The translations under genes and the position numbers were made by a program. A stretch of DNA of 64,000 bases from positions 89,515,228 to 89,579,227 of the forward strand of contig NC_085138.1 in the NCBI RefSeq assembly GCF_035046485.1. The letters are read 5' to 3'. Positions 45,861 to 55,812 of the stretch are shown here, one piece after another (within the stretch, counting starts at the first letter, position 1; each line of letters opens with the position of its first letter). The stretch is from Aedes albopictus. Lineage: Eukaryota; Arthropoda; Insecta; Diptera; Culicidae. The notes below the pieces were generated by a model. That model did not search any database and was not told the DNA's origin. It worked only from the letters and a program-made list of their open reading frames with translations.

Positions 45861-46701
45861 TTTAGAAAAAGTGCCATTCATGTTCATATTCTTCAGGTTG
45901 ACTGAAGATTTGGCAGTGAATAAATTAAAATAATAACATCTTGAAACAATATTCGTCATTCGAACCGAGTATGCTTTTCTTACACGTCGTTTTAAATTCC
46001 AAATCTACACCAATTGGATTCTGAAATACCCCAAGTGTGAGAATCAATCTAAATATTTATTTACCGCCTCAATCCTAAACAAGGAGTTTATTTTTAACAA
46101 TTCCCAAATCCAAGTATCACTCAAACCCACAAAAGTATCCCACACGTACAAGCTTCTCGATGCTCAGTTTCCACGCTGCCCCCACTTTTTCGCCCACATT
46201 AATAAAGACATCGCTAAAAAATTCATGCTTGCAAATCGAAGAAAAAAAAGCGAAGGAGGCGGAAGCCGTACGTAAATCCACCGCACTTTACTTGATTGGA
46301 CGATGGTGGCGACGAGGAAAAACTGTTCTCGCTCTCGGCAGCGGACAATCCTCGATTCCGGTGACATGATACATCAGGGGTACATGGGCGATGGTGGGCG
46401 GTTGGTGGTCCATTCAAGTATCTTCTTCGAGCTTTTTCAGCAGCATGGAAAAGCATGGGAAGCGACCAAATATGAAAATAAACCCACGTCTTTCTTTCGG
46501 TTGGTTGATGTACCGACCGAGGAACGGGGTAACATTGGTCGGAGTTGTATGATTATTCTTGAAATTTTGTTGGAAAAGTGAAAAAACTACGTGTTAAGAA
46601 CAAGAATTAGTAAAGTTGGAGCCGCACAAAGGAAAAACATTAAAAAATTCTAATATTCGGAAATTGTATTAATTTTTTTGTTACCTTGTGGTAACATTTA
46701 A
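45861..46701. other. Unassigned intronic DNA
   Basis: Repeat-poor. Overlapping open frames on both strands near 46160-46580 have no recognised domain. Confidence 0.3.
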
Positions 46702-46958
46702 GTTGGTTCACTGGTTTCCGAGATATGACAGTTCAAAAATTAGTTGTCTAAATAATAGTGTTTTACCCGAACGGTTCTAATTTCGCGAAAAATTAATCAA
46801 TCGAGCCCAAATTTGTACCAACGATGCACATATAATAGGTTGACAAACAGTCAAAATTTGATATTTTTTGATGCACTCTATGAAAAGTTACAGCATGTTG
46901 ATTTTTTTTGTGAGAGAAAAAAAGTTGCCTATCCCAAACATTTTGGCCATCCCCTGTA
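46702..46958. mobile_element. Half copy of the TACAGGGG MITE
   Basis: Matches the right arm of the 914-bp element at 24714-25627 (GGTTCACTGGTTTCCGAGAT, CCCGAACGGTTCTAA, GTTGCCTATCCCAAACATTT) and ends CCATCCCCTGTA. The left arm is missing. Confidence 0.8.
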
Positions 46959-47379
46959 CAAACGCTCCATGAAACTCCTAAACGCCTTGAAATGATAATG
47001 ATGATGATATTGTACCCAGCATCAGCACAAGGATTATGGACATACATGGATTAGGACTCCTATGACATGCAGGGTCATACCTGAAGGGAATGATCTACCT
47101 AGTTTGTTGTAGTAGAGTAAGCTAAATTCACCGGAGACCTTGTTGGTTGTTTTCTCGTGACAAAACCCTGGGCACCCCACGTACATTTGTCCGGAAACCA
47201 GTTCTTTTAGTTTCCTTCAAATTCCCCAAGTATATGTCATGTTCCAACATAAAAGTTAACAACAAGGACTCACCAAAAAGTCCTTTTCAGTTGGTTTTCT
47301 GTGTTTGCCTTTGTTGTCGGCAACCAGTAGGTTTAGAATGCCAAACCATAACGAATGTTAACTCCACTGGTGTCCGGCC

Positions 47380-47775
47380 ATGTCCGGGGAATGTCGTTTG
47401 GCCGAATGCCTTCTGGGCGAATGGGTCATTTGACCGAATGCCGTTTGGCAGAATTAAAATCAAAGAAATTTAGAAGAACTTTTTGACATGCTAGCTCCCA
47501 ATATTATCATCAGAAATATTTCCTTCTTTTAATCATAAGCTATTCTTTCTAGCTTTACCATTCAGAGATCTGTTGGCGCTGAAACTACCATTATTTTATC
47601 AGATATTTATCCGCCTTCGAAACATAGGCTTTTCTTTCGAGTTATACTAACGTGGGGAACAGTGAACAAGTTCACTTGAGCTCATCATTCATTTTCGGTA
47701 AAACGGCGTTCGGCCAAATGGTGTTCGGCCTAACGGCATTCGGCCAAATGGCATTCGACCAAACGTCATGAACCG
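47380..47775. mobile_element. Inverted clusters of TTCGGCCAAATGG minirepeats
   Basis: At 47389-47456 the words TTTGGCCGAATGCC and TTTGACCGAATGCC repeat with about 16-bp spacing. At 47703-47766 the inverse words GTTCGGCCAAATGG and CATTCGGCCAAATGG repeat four times. The two clusters face each other about 300 bp apart, as in a foldback element with iterated ends. Confidence 0.65.
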
Positions 47776-48965
47776 GAAAAATTCGAAAGAATTCACGAAA
47801 GCAGAGTCCGTGAAGCCCGCAAAACCCATCCGAATTCCACCGCAAAATTCCGTAGAATCCCTCAGTACACAAACGCAAAATGACGACAGATGTCCCAAAA
47901 CGAATGCTAACTGGTCACTTACTGTTAACAGCGCCAAATAAAAAACTCCCGGCAAGCAACCTGCCGTAGTTTTCGCGTACACTGTAAAGTTTTTGCGCGG
48001 ACTAACCAACTCCCGACAAGAGAACCGAATCTTCTGCGCACATTGTTTACTCTTTCGTCAAATAATTAACTCCCGCCAAGCGAGCCCCCTGAAAAACCTT
48101 GAAATGCCTTGAAACCTCTCTTAATACCTAAAGAAACTTTATTGTAAGAACCCTACAATATCCCCAAAACTCCTGCAACGACTTCAAACGCCTTCAAAGC
48201 CTTCTACAAATCATTCTTTAAACCTCCTTGAAAGCATCCTTAAACCCCGGAAATCGCTTCCGACCACTCCCCCCTTTGAACTTTGTAATACCAAATGAAA
48301 TCCCAGAATACCGCTCTGGAATGGCGGACGACGTGCTTCTGGAGCGATGCCAATCAGTAGCAAAGAAAGGAGAATATACTCATTGTCAGGGTACGAAAAA
48401 CGGATCACGCCGAAAAACAAACGCTTTGTCTCAAGCGGTGCATAGGCGTAACATGGGCGCCCCGCAACAAACGCATGTCAGGCGATGAGTGCAATAAAAC
48501 AAAAATTGCTTGCCGTGCGTGTGCCGATATTTCGGCTTTTCTTTTAGAAATTTTCGACTCACATCATCGAATTCATAAGCACTAGCATAAGCATTTGGAC
48601 GAATTAAGACTCTTGCAAAGCATAGAGTCGAGTTTCAGTGGTATAACAATGCAAAAATCACGATGTGAACAGAACGAGACAAATATTCCTACCGTTTTTG
48701 TTGCGAATAAACTCGGGAGCGATCTTTGTCATTATCTGCTAACGAAAAAACAAAGCGTTGTTGCCGTGCCTTCTTTGTTGCCTATTTTTCACTTGCAGTG
48801 CCATATTCTCCGTACCCTGCTCATTGTCCACTTGAATGGATGTTTATCGGTGAGCTCGTTCCATATTATTAAAATACTTAGTCAAACGAAAATAAGTATT
48901 TGCGAACGATTTCGAAAAAATCGACACTCGGAATTTCGTAGCAGGACCGTACGTTTATCCCAGCT
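47776..48965. other. Unassigned intronic DNA
   Basis: Two related phrases (AACTCCCGGCAAGC near 47943 and AACTCCCGACAAG/AACTCCCGCCAAG near 48008 and 48068) repeat at ~62-bp spacing. A ~120-codon open frame at 48595-48969 leads into the Gypsy remnant but has no recognised domain; it could be eroded gag-pol. Confidence 0.35.
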
Positions 48966-49796
48966 TTGAGTCAAACCCACCGATGACCGTAAAGGACGCA
49001 TATCCTACGCAGACCATGTAGGACATCTTTCAAAGACTGGGTCACGCAATAATAGATTTGAAGACTGTCTATTTTAAAATCCCGTAAACGTAGGAACGCA
49101 GGAAACGTACCGCATTCCAGACGTCCCAAAGTTTCTTTCGCTTCAAGGTCTGCCCGATCGAACTGACCAACGCAGCTTTACCGATGTATCATCTCATGAA
49201 CAAGTCAACGGATTTGACCTTCAACCCTCCATCCTTGTTTATTTAGAAGATGACATCGTGATTTTGACGGGAACTTTGGAGGAACATTTTCAACTGCTCG
49301 AGATAGTTGCAGAACGAATGAGCCATATCAAACTGTCCATATCGTTGGAGAAATTTAGATATTTTTAGGGAACTAGGTGATGTACTTAGGGTTCTTGTTG
49401 ACCAAGAGCAGAGTGCCCATCGGCCGTTCTAAGATTGGACCAATTCTGGACTACACTCATCCTTAATCAGCCTAGAACTCAGAACTTTCTAAGGCTGATG
49501 GGCCTGCCTGGGTTCTACCAGAAGTTTCTCCAAAGAGACGGCTCCAATCACGAATCTCCTGAAGATGGACAATAACAAGTTACCTGGTTGGAAGAAGCGA
49601 AAGCAGCGTTCAACGAGCTGAAATCATTGCTAATCTCGGCCCGGATTCTGGCCGAACCGGACTTCGCAAAGCCATTTGCCATAGAGTCAGATCCCTCTAA
49701 GAATGCTGTCGGAGCTGCTTTAGTGCTGAAGCAAGACGGAGAAACGAGGGTAATCGAATCTTTCAGCAAAAAGCTCGGGTATACCCAACGGAACTA
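48966..49796 (+). pseudogene. Ty3/Gypsy-type pol remnant (reverse transcriptase - RNase H)
   Basis: Broken frames follow the order of a Ty3/Gypsy pol. First comes a motif around PTQTM...RLGHAIIDLK, matching the usual start of the palm, interrupted by TAG at 49019. Next is a segment ending LTNAALPMYHLMN (the usual FGLTNAPATFQ region). The catalytic box follows, seen here as YLEDDIVI with one extra residue (about 49238-49262), then TLEEHFQLLEIVAERM. Last is an RNase H start with KPFAIESDPSKNAVGAAL and ESFSKKL. At least three stops or frameshifts make it inactive. It is cut off by the SINE at 49797. No LTR was identified nearby. Confidence 0.85.
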
Positions 49797-50005
49797 GTTA
49801 GTCTAGTGGTTAAGGCTATCGATCGCAAATCCGGAAACGGCGGGTTCGATTCCCGTTCTGGTCGAGAATTTTTTTTCGATTACCTGGGCATAGTGTATCA
49901 TGCAATGGCAGGCAAAGAAAGTGGAATGTCTCTAAGAACACTAAGTTGAAGAGAGGCAGGCCAAGTTCCAATGCGAACGTTGAGCCATAAAGAAAAAAAA
50001 AGAAG
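49797..50005 (+). mobile_element. tRNA-derived SINE, ~205 bp
   Basis: Head TAGTCTAGTGGTTAAGGC (box A) and GGGTTCGATTCCCGTTCTGG (box B), a CGATTACCTGGGCATAGTGT body, and an A-rich tail ending CATAAAGAAAAAAAAAG. It differs from the other SINE families in the window. It sits exactly between the Gypsy remnant and the non-LTR fragment. Confidence 0.85.
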
Positions 50006-50935
50006 TCTATACCCTGCTCATCGTTGTAGATTGGGCATAAGGCCATTCAAACAGCTGGTGGTCAATTCTTCATCCTCCCATATCTTTATAAGAATTTGGT
50101 GGATTGATCGATGTAGCTGCCTGCTTCTGCACTCAAGAAGCTCGGCCGGGATCTTGTCCTTCCTAACTGAATTGCTGTTTTTTATCTCCTTAAGAGCAAG
50201 TGTAGGTAGTTGCACTGCTTGACCGACATCAAATATTTTAATCCTGTTCCTGGGTGCTCCTTCATTGTTACCATTGAACAAATTTTCAAAGTGCTCCATC
50301 CACCTGACTGCACTGACTATTTTGTCTGTCAGCAAGTTTCCTTCCTGGTCATTGTACATGACGAGCACTGGCGCAATCTCGTGCCGTGCACCATCACAGT
50401 TGCATAAAAATCTTCGCATATTATTCCTATCCATGCTTTTTTGAGCTTCAGCAATTGCACTCTCTTTGTGCTGCCCTTTCTTGCTGCGGTGGATTCGTTT
50501 CTCTTCTGCTTTTGTAACCCTGTACCGCTTCCTGTTGTGCCAGGCACCGGCCACTAACATTTGGCTTCTGGCGGCATTCTTTTCGTTTGGCACACATTGA
50601 CACTACTCGTAAAACCAACCATTATTGCGTTGGTGTCACTTTGCAATGGCTATCACCTGTTGCGATGTTGTTGCCACCATTTAATGAATAAACATTTGAT
50701 ATCGTCAGACCCCTCGGTCTCTCCTATCCTCTCGTCTAGCTTTCAATGGTATTATGCAGCAGCTTACTCGATTGAAAAGCGTTGGATATTGAAGCGCATG
50801 GATCTGTAGTTTCTTGAACTCGTGACGCTGGATGATCGTGTCCGATTTTCTTGCGGCTACAAGATAATTGTCCGAGTCAATGTTCGGTCCTCTGTAAGAC
50901 CACTCGTCATAGTCCACACTATTTTCATATTTTTA
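50006..50935 (-). pseudogene. Truncated non-LTR retrotransposon ORF2 (endonuclease end - RT start)
   Basis: On the minus strand, about 50917-50705 encodes RGPNIDSDNYLVAARKS, the C-terminal signature of AP-type endonucleases (SDHYLV motif). About 50593-50018 then encodes ARHEIAPVLVMYNDQEGNLLTDK, RWMEHFENLFNG and the first RT blocks (DKIPAELL, LHRSIHQILIKIWEDEELTTS), ending at the usual CPIYKKG position (here MPNLQR). The two pieces are in different frames, so it is a pseudogene. It is truncated at both ends; the distal RT is missing, apparently next to the SINE. Jockey/I/R1-superfamily type; clade not assigned. Confidence 0.85.
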
Positions 50936-51241
50936 TTATTTGATCTTTTAAGAAACTAAACTGGTCTAGAAGATAAACTGGAGTTAATAATAAACTATCT
51001 ATTCAAAAATAAAGGTTTGGGACAATGTAGGTTTTGAAGAAACTCCGTTGGAATTGCTGAAGCCATCTTCGAATGAACTCTTAAAGCAATCCTTGTATAT
51101 CGCTAGGGAAAAAGAAAATCTAAATTGGAAGAATGGTTGGAATTTGTCTTGTGTGAACTTTCAAACAGATCAAATTAAAAAAATCACAAATAGAATCCCT
51201 GGAAAAGTTATCGAGAAAATCTTTGAATGAATCAATGTAAG
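50936..51241. other. Unassigned intronic spacer
   Basis: AT-rich with a few GAAGAATT words. No gene. Confidence 0.3.
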
Positions 51242-51458
51242 TAGGGTCTGGGACCATTTGGGCAGGAGCACCTATTTTGGGCACTTGCTGCTATAACTCA
51301 GTCAACTTCAAACCGATTGTCTTGAATTTTTGCACATGGCTAGATACTGTGCGTAGCTGATCGTGTCTCAAAAATAAAGTCAATCGGTTTAAAATTGACT
51401 GAGTTATAGCAGCAAGTGCCGAAAATAGGTGCTCCTGCCCAAATGGTCCCAGACCCTA
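51242..51458. mobile_element. 217-bp palindromic MITE with TA ends
   Basis: Left TAGGGTCTGGGACCATTTGG and right CCAAATGGTCCCAGACCCTA are perfect inverses. Arms of about 70 bp continue through GCAGGAGCACCTATTTT and TGCTGCTATAACTCAGTCAA. TA at the outer ends fits a Tc1/mariner-type target. Relatives lie at 39571-39721, near 26470 and at 63505-63680. Confidence 0.85.
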
Positions 51459-51617
51459 TTTCTTCAAGTGCTCGATTTTTCAATTTCAGCGAGAATTGGA
51501 TGTTTTGGAAGAATTTTTCGATTTAGCCAGATTTTTTATCATGACATGTAGATTTTCAACAGATCGTTGGAAATTATAAGCGTTGGTCAAATAAGAAATA
51601 TTTCAGATACATAAAAG

Positions 51618-52636
51618 GAATGTAAATGAAAATCCATAGTTGAAAGTGACAAACAGGAACATTTCAGATTCAAAACCATCAAAGTTTCCTTAGTTCTATT
51701 CTAGTGCTTGCACAGCCAGTATTGAAAAGCATCCTGGAAATATCATTTTTTTTCTGATATTTTCTTGTCAGCGTTAATATTTGCAGCATAAACCTTTTTG
51801 AATTGAATGAAGGAAGAAACAGGGACAACCGTACCAACCGTTTCGTTTTAGGGGGATTGTGTTTGAACATAAAATCCAAAACCATCAAAGTTTCCTTAGT
51901 TTATAAAAAACTTACCACAGGTTCAGCAATTGATTCTGATAATCAAAGTGTGATCAAGCCAAAAAAATTGAGTAGCAAAAAAGGTAAAATAGCAAATTTA
52001 ATATTTTTACAGCATGAGTCGTGTGTTTATCCAACGAGGCAGTACTGTATTAATGAAAAGTTGAATTAAAATACAGAAATAATATAAAACATGTTCAGTG
52101 TTTTCCAGGAATCGAATATATTAATGTAAATGGAATGTAAATGAAAATCCATAGTTGAAAGTGACAAACAGGAACATTTCAGATTCAAAACCATCAAAGT
52201 TTCCTTAGTTCTATTCTAGTGCTTGCACAGCCAGTATTGAAAAGCATCCTGGAAATATCATTTTTTTCTGATATTTTCTTGTCAGCGTTAATATTTGCAG
52301 CATAAACCTTTTTGAATTGAATGAAGGAAGAAACAGGGACAACCGTACCAACCGTTTCGTTTTAGGGGGATTGTGTTTGAACATAAAATCCAAAACCATC
52401 AAAGTTTCCTTAGTTTATAAAAAACTTAACACAGGTTCAGCAATTGATTCTGATTATCAAAGTGTGATCAAGCCAAAAAAATTGAGTAGCAAAAAAGGTA
52501 AAATAGCAAATTTAATATTTTTACAGCATGAGTCGTGTGTTTATCCAACGAGGCAGTACTGTATTAATGAAAAGTTGAATTAAAATACAGAAATAATATA
52601 AAACATGTTCAGTGTTTTCCAGGAATCGAATATATT
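51618..52636. repeat. Recent tandem duplication, unit 514 bp
   Basis: Copy 1 is 51618-52131 and copy 2 is 52132-52636. They are almost identical, differing by a few substitutions and one A-run length. Each copy contains the 21-mer AACCATCAAAGTTTCCTTAG twice, about 207 bp apart. The 88-codon open frame in each copy (51803 and 52317) has no recognisable domain. Confidence 0.95.
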
Positions 52637-53150
52637 ACACAGACAACCAGTTTGCACGTATAATGACGTTTACAAGCGTGTTATACGTAATTTTATGCGG
52701 TAAAGTTAAATCGCATAAGATGCAGCAAAAGTGCCTTATGCGTATAGAAGTGAAATCACACATTGGTGGGACAATAATAACGCAATAAGACATGAAACAA
52801 TACCTTATGCGATTTACGGTGTGCACTATTGCGACGTTATACAGCATCTTGTGAGACTTGATAATATTAAAAAAAACCCGATTTAATCCACCTATGGTGA
52901 ACAGAACCCTTCTTACACTTATTAAAACTATTGTTGTATTATTTGTATTTAACATATTTATTTTGTGTGATGGACCAAAAGTTCTAGAAAATATTGTGGA
53001 TTTGGCATCTAGTGGATTGGTTTCCAAAATAGCATCATGGACCATGGACTAAACTACCAGAAATGCCAGACACCTTCTAGAATCTTGAATGAAATTAAAA
53101 AAAAATAGTTTACATATTCTGGAATATTGTATCTTTTGTTAACTGCCAAA
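52637..53150. other. Unassigned intronic DNA with ATAAGGC-type inverted words
   Basis: CGCATAAG / CTTATGCG words recur in both orientations between 52690 and 52810, suggesting a decayed palindromic element. Open frames here have no recognised domain. Confidence 0.35.
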
Positions 53151-53230
53151 ACTGCCTCGATTCGCACAACAGTCCCATGTGAATAGGAAACCCAGCAAAC
53201 ATGGGACTGTTATGCGAATAGGGGCAGAAA
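53151..53230. mobile_element. ~75-bp hairpin MITE
   Basis: CTGCCTCGATTCGCACAACA and the following GTCCCATGT are matched by ACATGGGACTGTTATGCGAA and GGGGCAG. The arms are about 28 bp with a ~20-bp loop. Confidence 0.75.
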
Positions 53231-53640
53231 AGGTCTTGAATCGATTAACAAATGGATAAGCAAATCAGCGACATACACTGTGTCTAATATCTCTTAATTC
53301 AGTCGAATAAATTAGCTGCAAAGTACTTGGTATTCATGGTTGTGATGTAAAAAGGACAAAAATGATGTATCTACTATGCTAATCAGTTTTGGAATTAGCT
53401 AGTTATTTTGGCAGTCCAGTTCTCGCATTTTTCCCACAATACATAAATTCAAAGCTTTCATTTAACATATTGTTAGTTTTCATAGAATTCCTGTCTATTT
53501 GTATTTTGTTATTTATAATTTTATTGAAAACAATAACCTGCTAGTATACACTTTATATGAGGTCAGCATTATTGATTGAACAATAATTTCCCATTGACTG
53601 GTCAAAAGCTCATGCAAGTTAACAAACGAATATAATAATA
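53231..53640. other. Unassigned intronic DNA
   Basis: AT-rich, no gene or repeat recognised. Confidence 0.3.
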
Positions 53641-53903
53641 AAAAAAGGAATTTATTGAAAAACTCTTCGAAAGATATCTTAGTAATCAAATGTCCAATCC
53701 AAATAAAATTTCAGAGCCTTTTACAAGGATACTGTAGCTATCATTTGGTGCTAAGAGAACCCAAATCGGTTGACAGACGGCTGAGATATTTATTATGATA
53801 CACTTGGTCGAAAATCTCTCAAAAGGTTAACCTGTATTACTCCCAAGTTTGAAAGATATCTCGAAAACCAAATGTCCACTCCTAATAAAATTGTATAGGG
53901 TTC

Positions 53904-54155
53904 TGTCGGCAGTACGACATCTGTTCCCATGTCTATGGGCGGCCATGAGAGAGGAGAGAAATTTGTATCAATATATTGTTCCCCAGTCCACTGTAAAACG
54001 TCCGTGAATATAGAGTATAATTGTATCGCTCCGTTTGCCACTGATTTACGCGGTCTCCGAAAGTACCCCGGGTAATAGTTCTGTCCCCGCCGGTAGTGAT
54101 CTTCCTGGTGATTCCGCTGCCCGAATCTGTCCGTCGTGACTCTGTTTGTCCTACA
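53904..54155. mobile_element. Solo LTR, 252 bp, with 5-bp target duplication
   Basis: The sequence between TGTCGGCAG and GTCCTACA interrupts a satellite monomer. GGTTC occurs immediately on both sides (53899-53903 and 54156-54160). TG...CA ends plus a 5-bp duplication are the mark of an LTR retrotransposon; with no internal region it is a solo LTR. Orientation cannot be told because both strands start TGT. Confidence 0.85.
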
Positions 54156-54537
54156 GGTTCTACTAGGATGTTATAGCTTTCATTTGGTGCCAGGAGAACC
54201 CAAATCGGTTGACAGACGGTTGAGATATTTATTATGATACACTTGGTCAAAAATCTCAAAAAGTTTAGTTGAATAAATCCTAAGTACACTTCCAAAGATA
54301 TCTCTGTAACCAAATGTCCAATCCTAATAAAATTTCTGAGCAATCTACTAGGATGTTGTAGCTTTCATTTGGTGCCAAGAGAACCCAAATCGATTGACAC
54401 ACGGCTGAGATATTTAGTATGATTCTACGTGACACTTTGGTACATAGGATGGTCAAAAAAAATCAACAAGTCGGTCAAATTCTTCAAAAGCTTTGAAATT
54501 GAAATAGATGATCCTGTGTATTTACAACTGTTTGTTT

Positions 54538-54857
54538 CTCGGGGATTTCGGCTTTCAGTCAAAGAAAAGCGTTGATTTTCTTATCTCATCGCCAACGTTT
54601 CGATCCAGATGTTGGGATCTTCTTCAGGGCTCGAAATTAATCAATTTTGTCTAATCCCGTGTACATCTCACGGTTGATTGTCTTGTTTTGAATTTGCACT
54701 GCACAAGTCTCATTTACTGCCAGCACCCTCGAAGGTAGTGGGTGGGTGGTACAAAATGGGAGGTCTACACCAGGAGGATCCACGACACTTGCCAACACTG
54801 CCAGAGCTAACAGCTGATCGAAGAAATAAGTCAACTTCCCAGTCGAACCTCTATAAG
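54538..54857 (-). mobile_element. ~320-bp retroelement insertion with 15-bp target duplication (Penelope-like?)
   Basis: TACAACTGTTTGTTT occurs on both sides (54523-54537 and 54858-54872), a clear target-site duplication. The minus strand carries CTGAAGA (54621-54627), helix GATCC/GGATC and GAAAC (54597-54601), a hammerhead-like core shared with 20301-20432. Such motifs occur in Penelope-like element termini. No coding frame of that family is preserved, so the assignment is tentative. Confidence 0.6.
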
Positions 54858-54872
54858 TACAACTGTTTGTTT

Positions 54873-55205
54873 ACAATTAGCCGACCAAAAAAAAAACAAT
54901 TTATTTCAATAATCGATCAGCTTTTACTGCAATTTGCAGCAGCGAAATCCACCTTCGAAGTGTCACAGTGCTGTCGTGTTTATCAACACTAGTCTGTTAT
55001 TAACACTAGGTCTGTTTAATAACACTAGTTTACAAAATAAAACGAAAGTCGTTAACTTCTGTCAACGACCAAAATTTTTGAAGCATAATTTAGCGCTGAT
55101 TTCGAAATTTAAGTGAAGTGAGCGACTTTGCTTAAAAATAGAACAAAAATCGATTTCAAATCATCAGCTTTGTATGGAAAGTCGAAAAAATTTCCGCTCT
55201 AACGT
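54873..55205. other. Non-satellite sequence within the satellite
   Basis: Unrelated spacer between the insertion and the resumption of satellite monomers at about 55206. The phrase AACACTAGT is repeated near 54985 and 55020. No gene. Confidence 0.4.
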
Positions 55206-55784
55206 ATTTTTTTTCCTTCCAAGAGAACCCAAATCGATTGACACACGGCTGAGATATTTAGTATGATACACTTTGTTAAAAATCTCAAAAAGTTTAGTTG
55301 TATAACTCCTAAGTACTCTTCGAAAGATATCTCGGTAACCAAATGTCCAATCGAAATAAAATGTCTGGGCGATCTACTAGGATGCTGTAGCTTTCATTTG
55401 GTGCCAAGAGAACCCAAATCGATTGACAAATGGCCGAAATATTTATTATGATACACTTGGTCAAAAATCTTAAAAAGTTTAGATGTATGACTCATAAGTA
55501 CTCTTCGAGAGATATCTCGATAACCAAACGTCCAATCGAAAAAAAATTCAATAGCGTTCTACTAGGATGTAGTAGCTTTCATTTGCTTCCAAGAGAACTC
55601 AAATCGGTTGACAGACGGCTTAGAAACGTGCGTGACTTTTTTTTGTAACGCACATACACACACACACACATACACACATACACACATACAGACATTTGCT
55701 CAGTTCGTCGAGCTGAGTTCATTTGTATATGAGACTCGGCCCTCCGGGCCTCGGATCGAAAGTCGGTTTTTCGAGCGATATTTA

Positions 55785-55812
55785 TACCCTTCTTATGGGT
55801 GTAAGAAGGGTA
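55785..55812. repeat. Perfect 11-bp hairpin in the satellite unit
   Basis: TACCCTTCTTA - TGGGTG - TAAGAAGGGTA. The same hairpin recurs unchanged at 56710-56737 and 57646-57673. Just upstream in each unit is a GC-rich GGCCC-TCC-GGGCC hairpin (near 55739, 56664 and 57600). Confidence 0.9.

Noticed and set aside
48595..48969. gag or protease frame of the Gypsy element
   Set aside because: Position would fit, but no zinc knuckle or protease D[ST]G motif is visible; left unassigned.
51803..52583. Duplicated 88-codon genes
   Set aside because: The frames exist only because the 514-bp unit is duplicated; the composition is AT-rich with no recognised domain and no splice or promoter signals.
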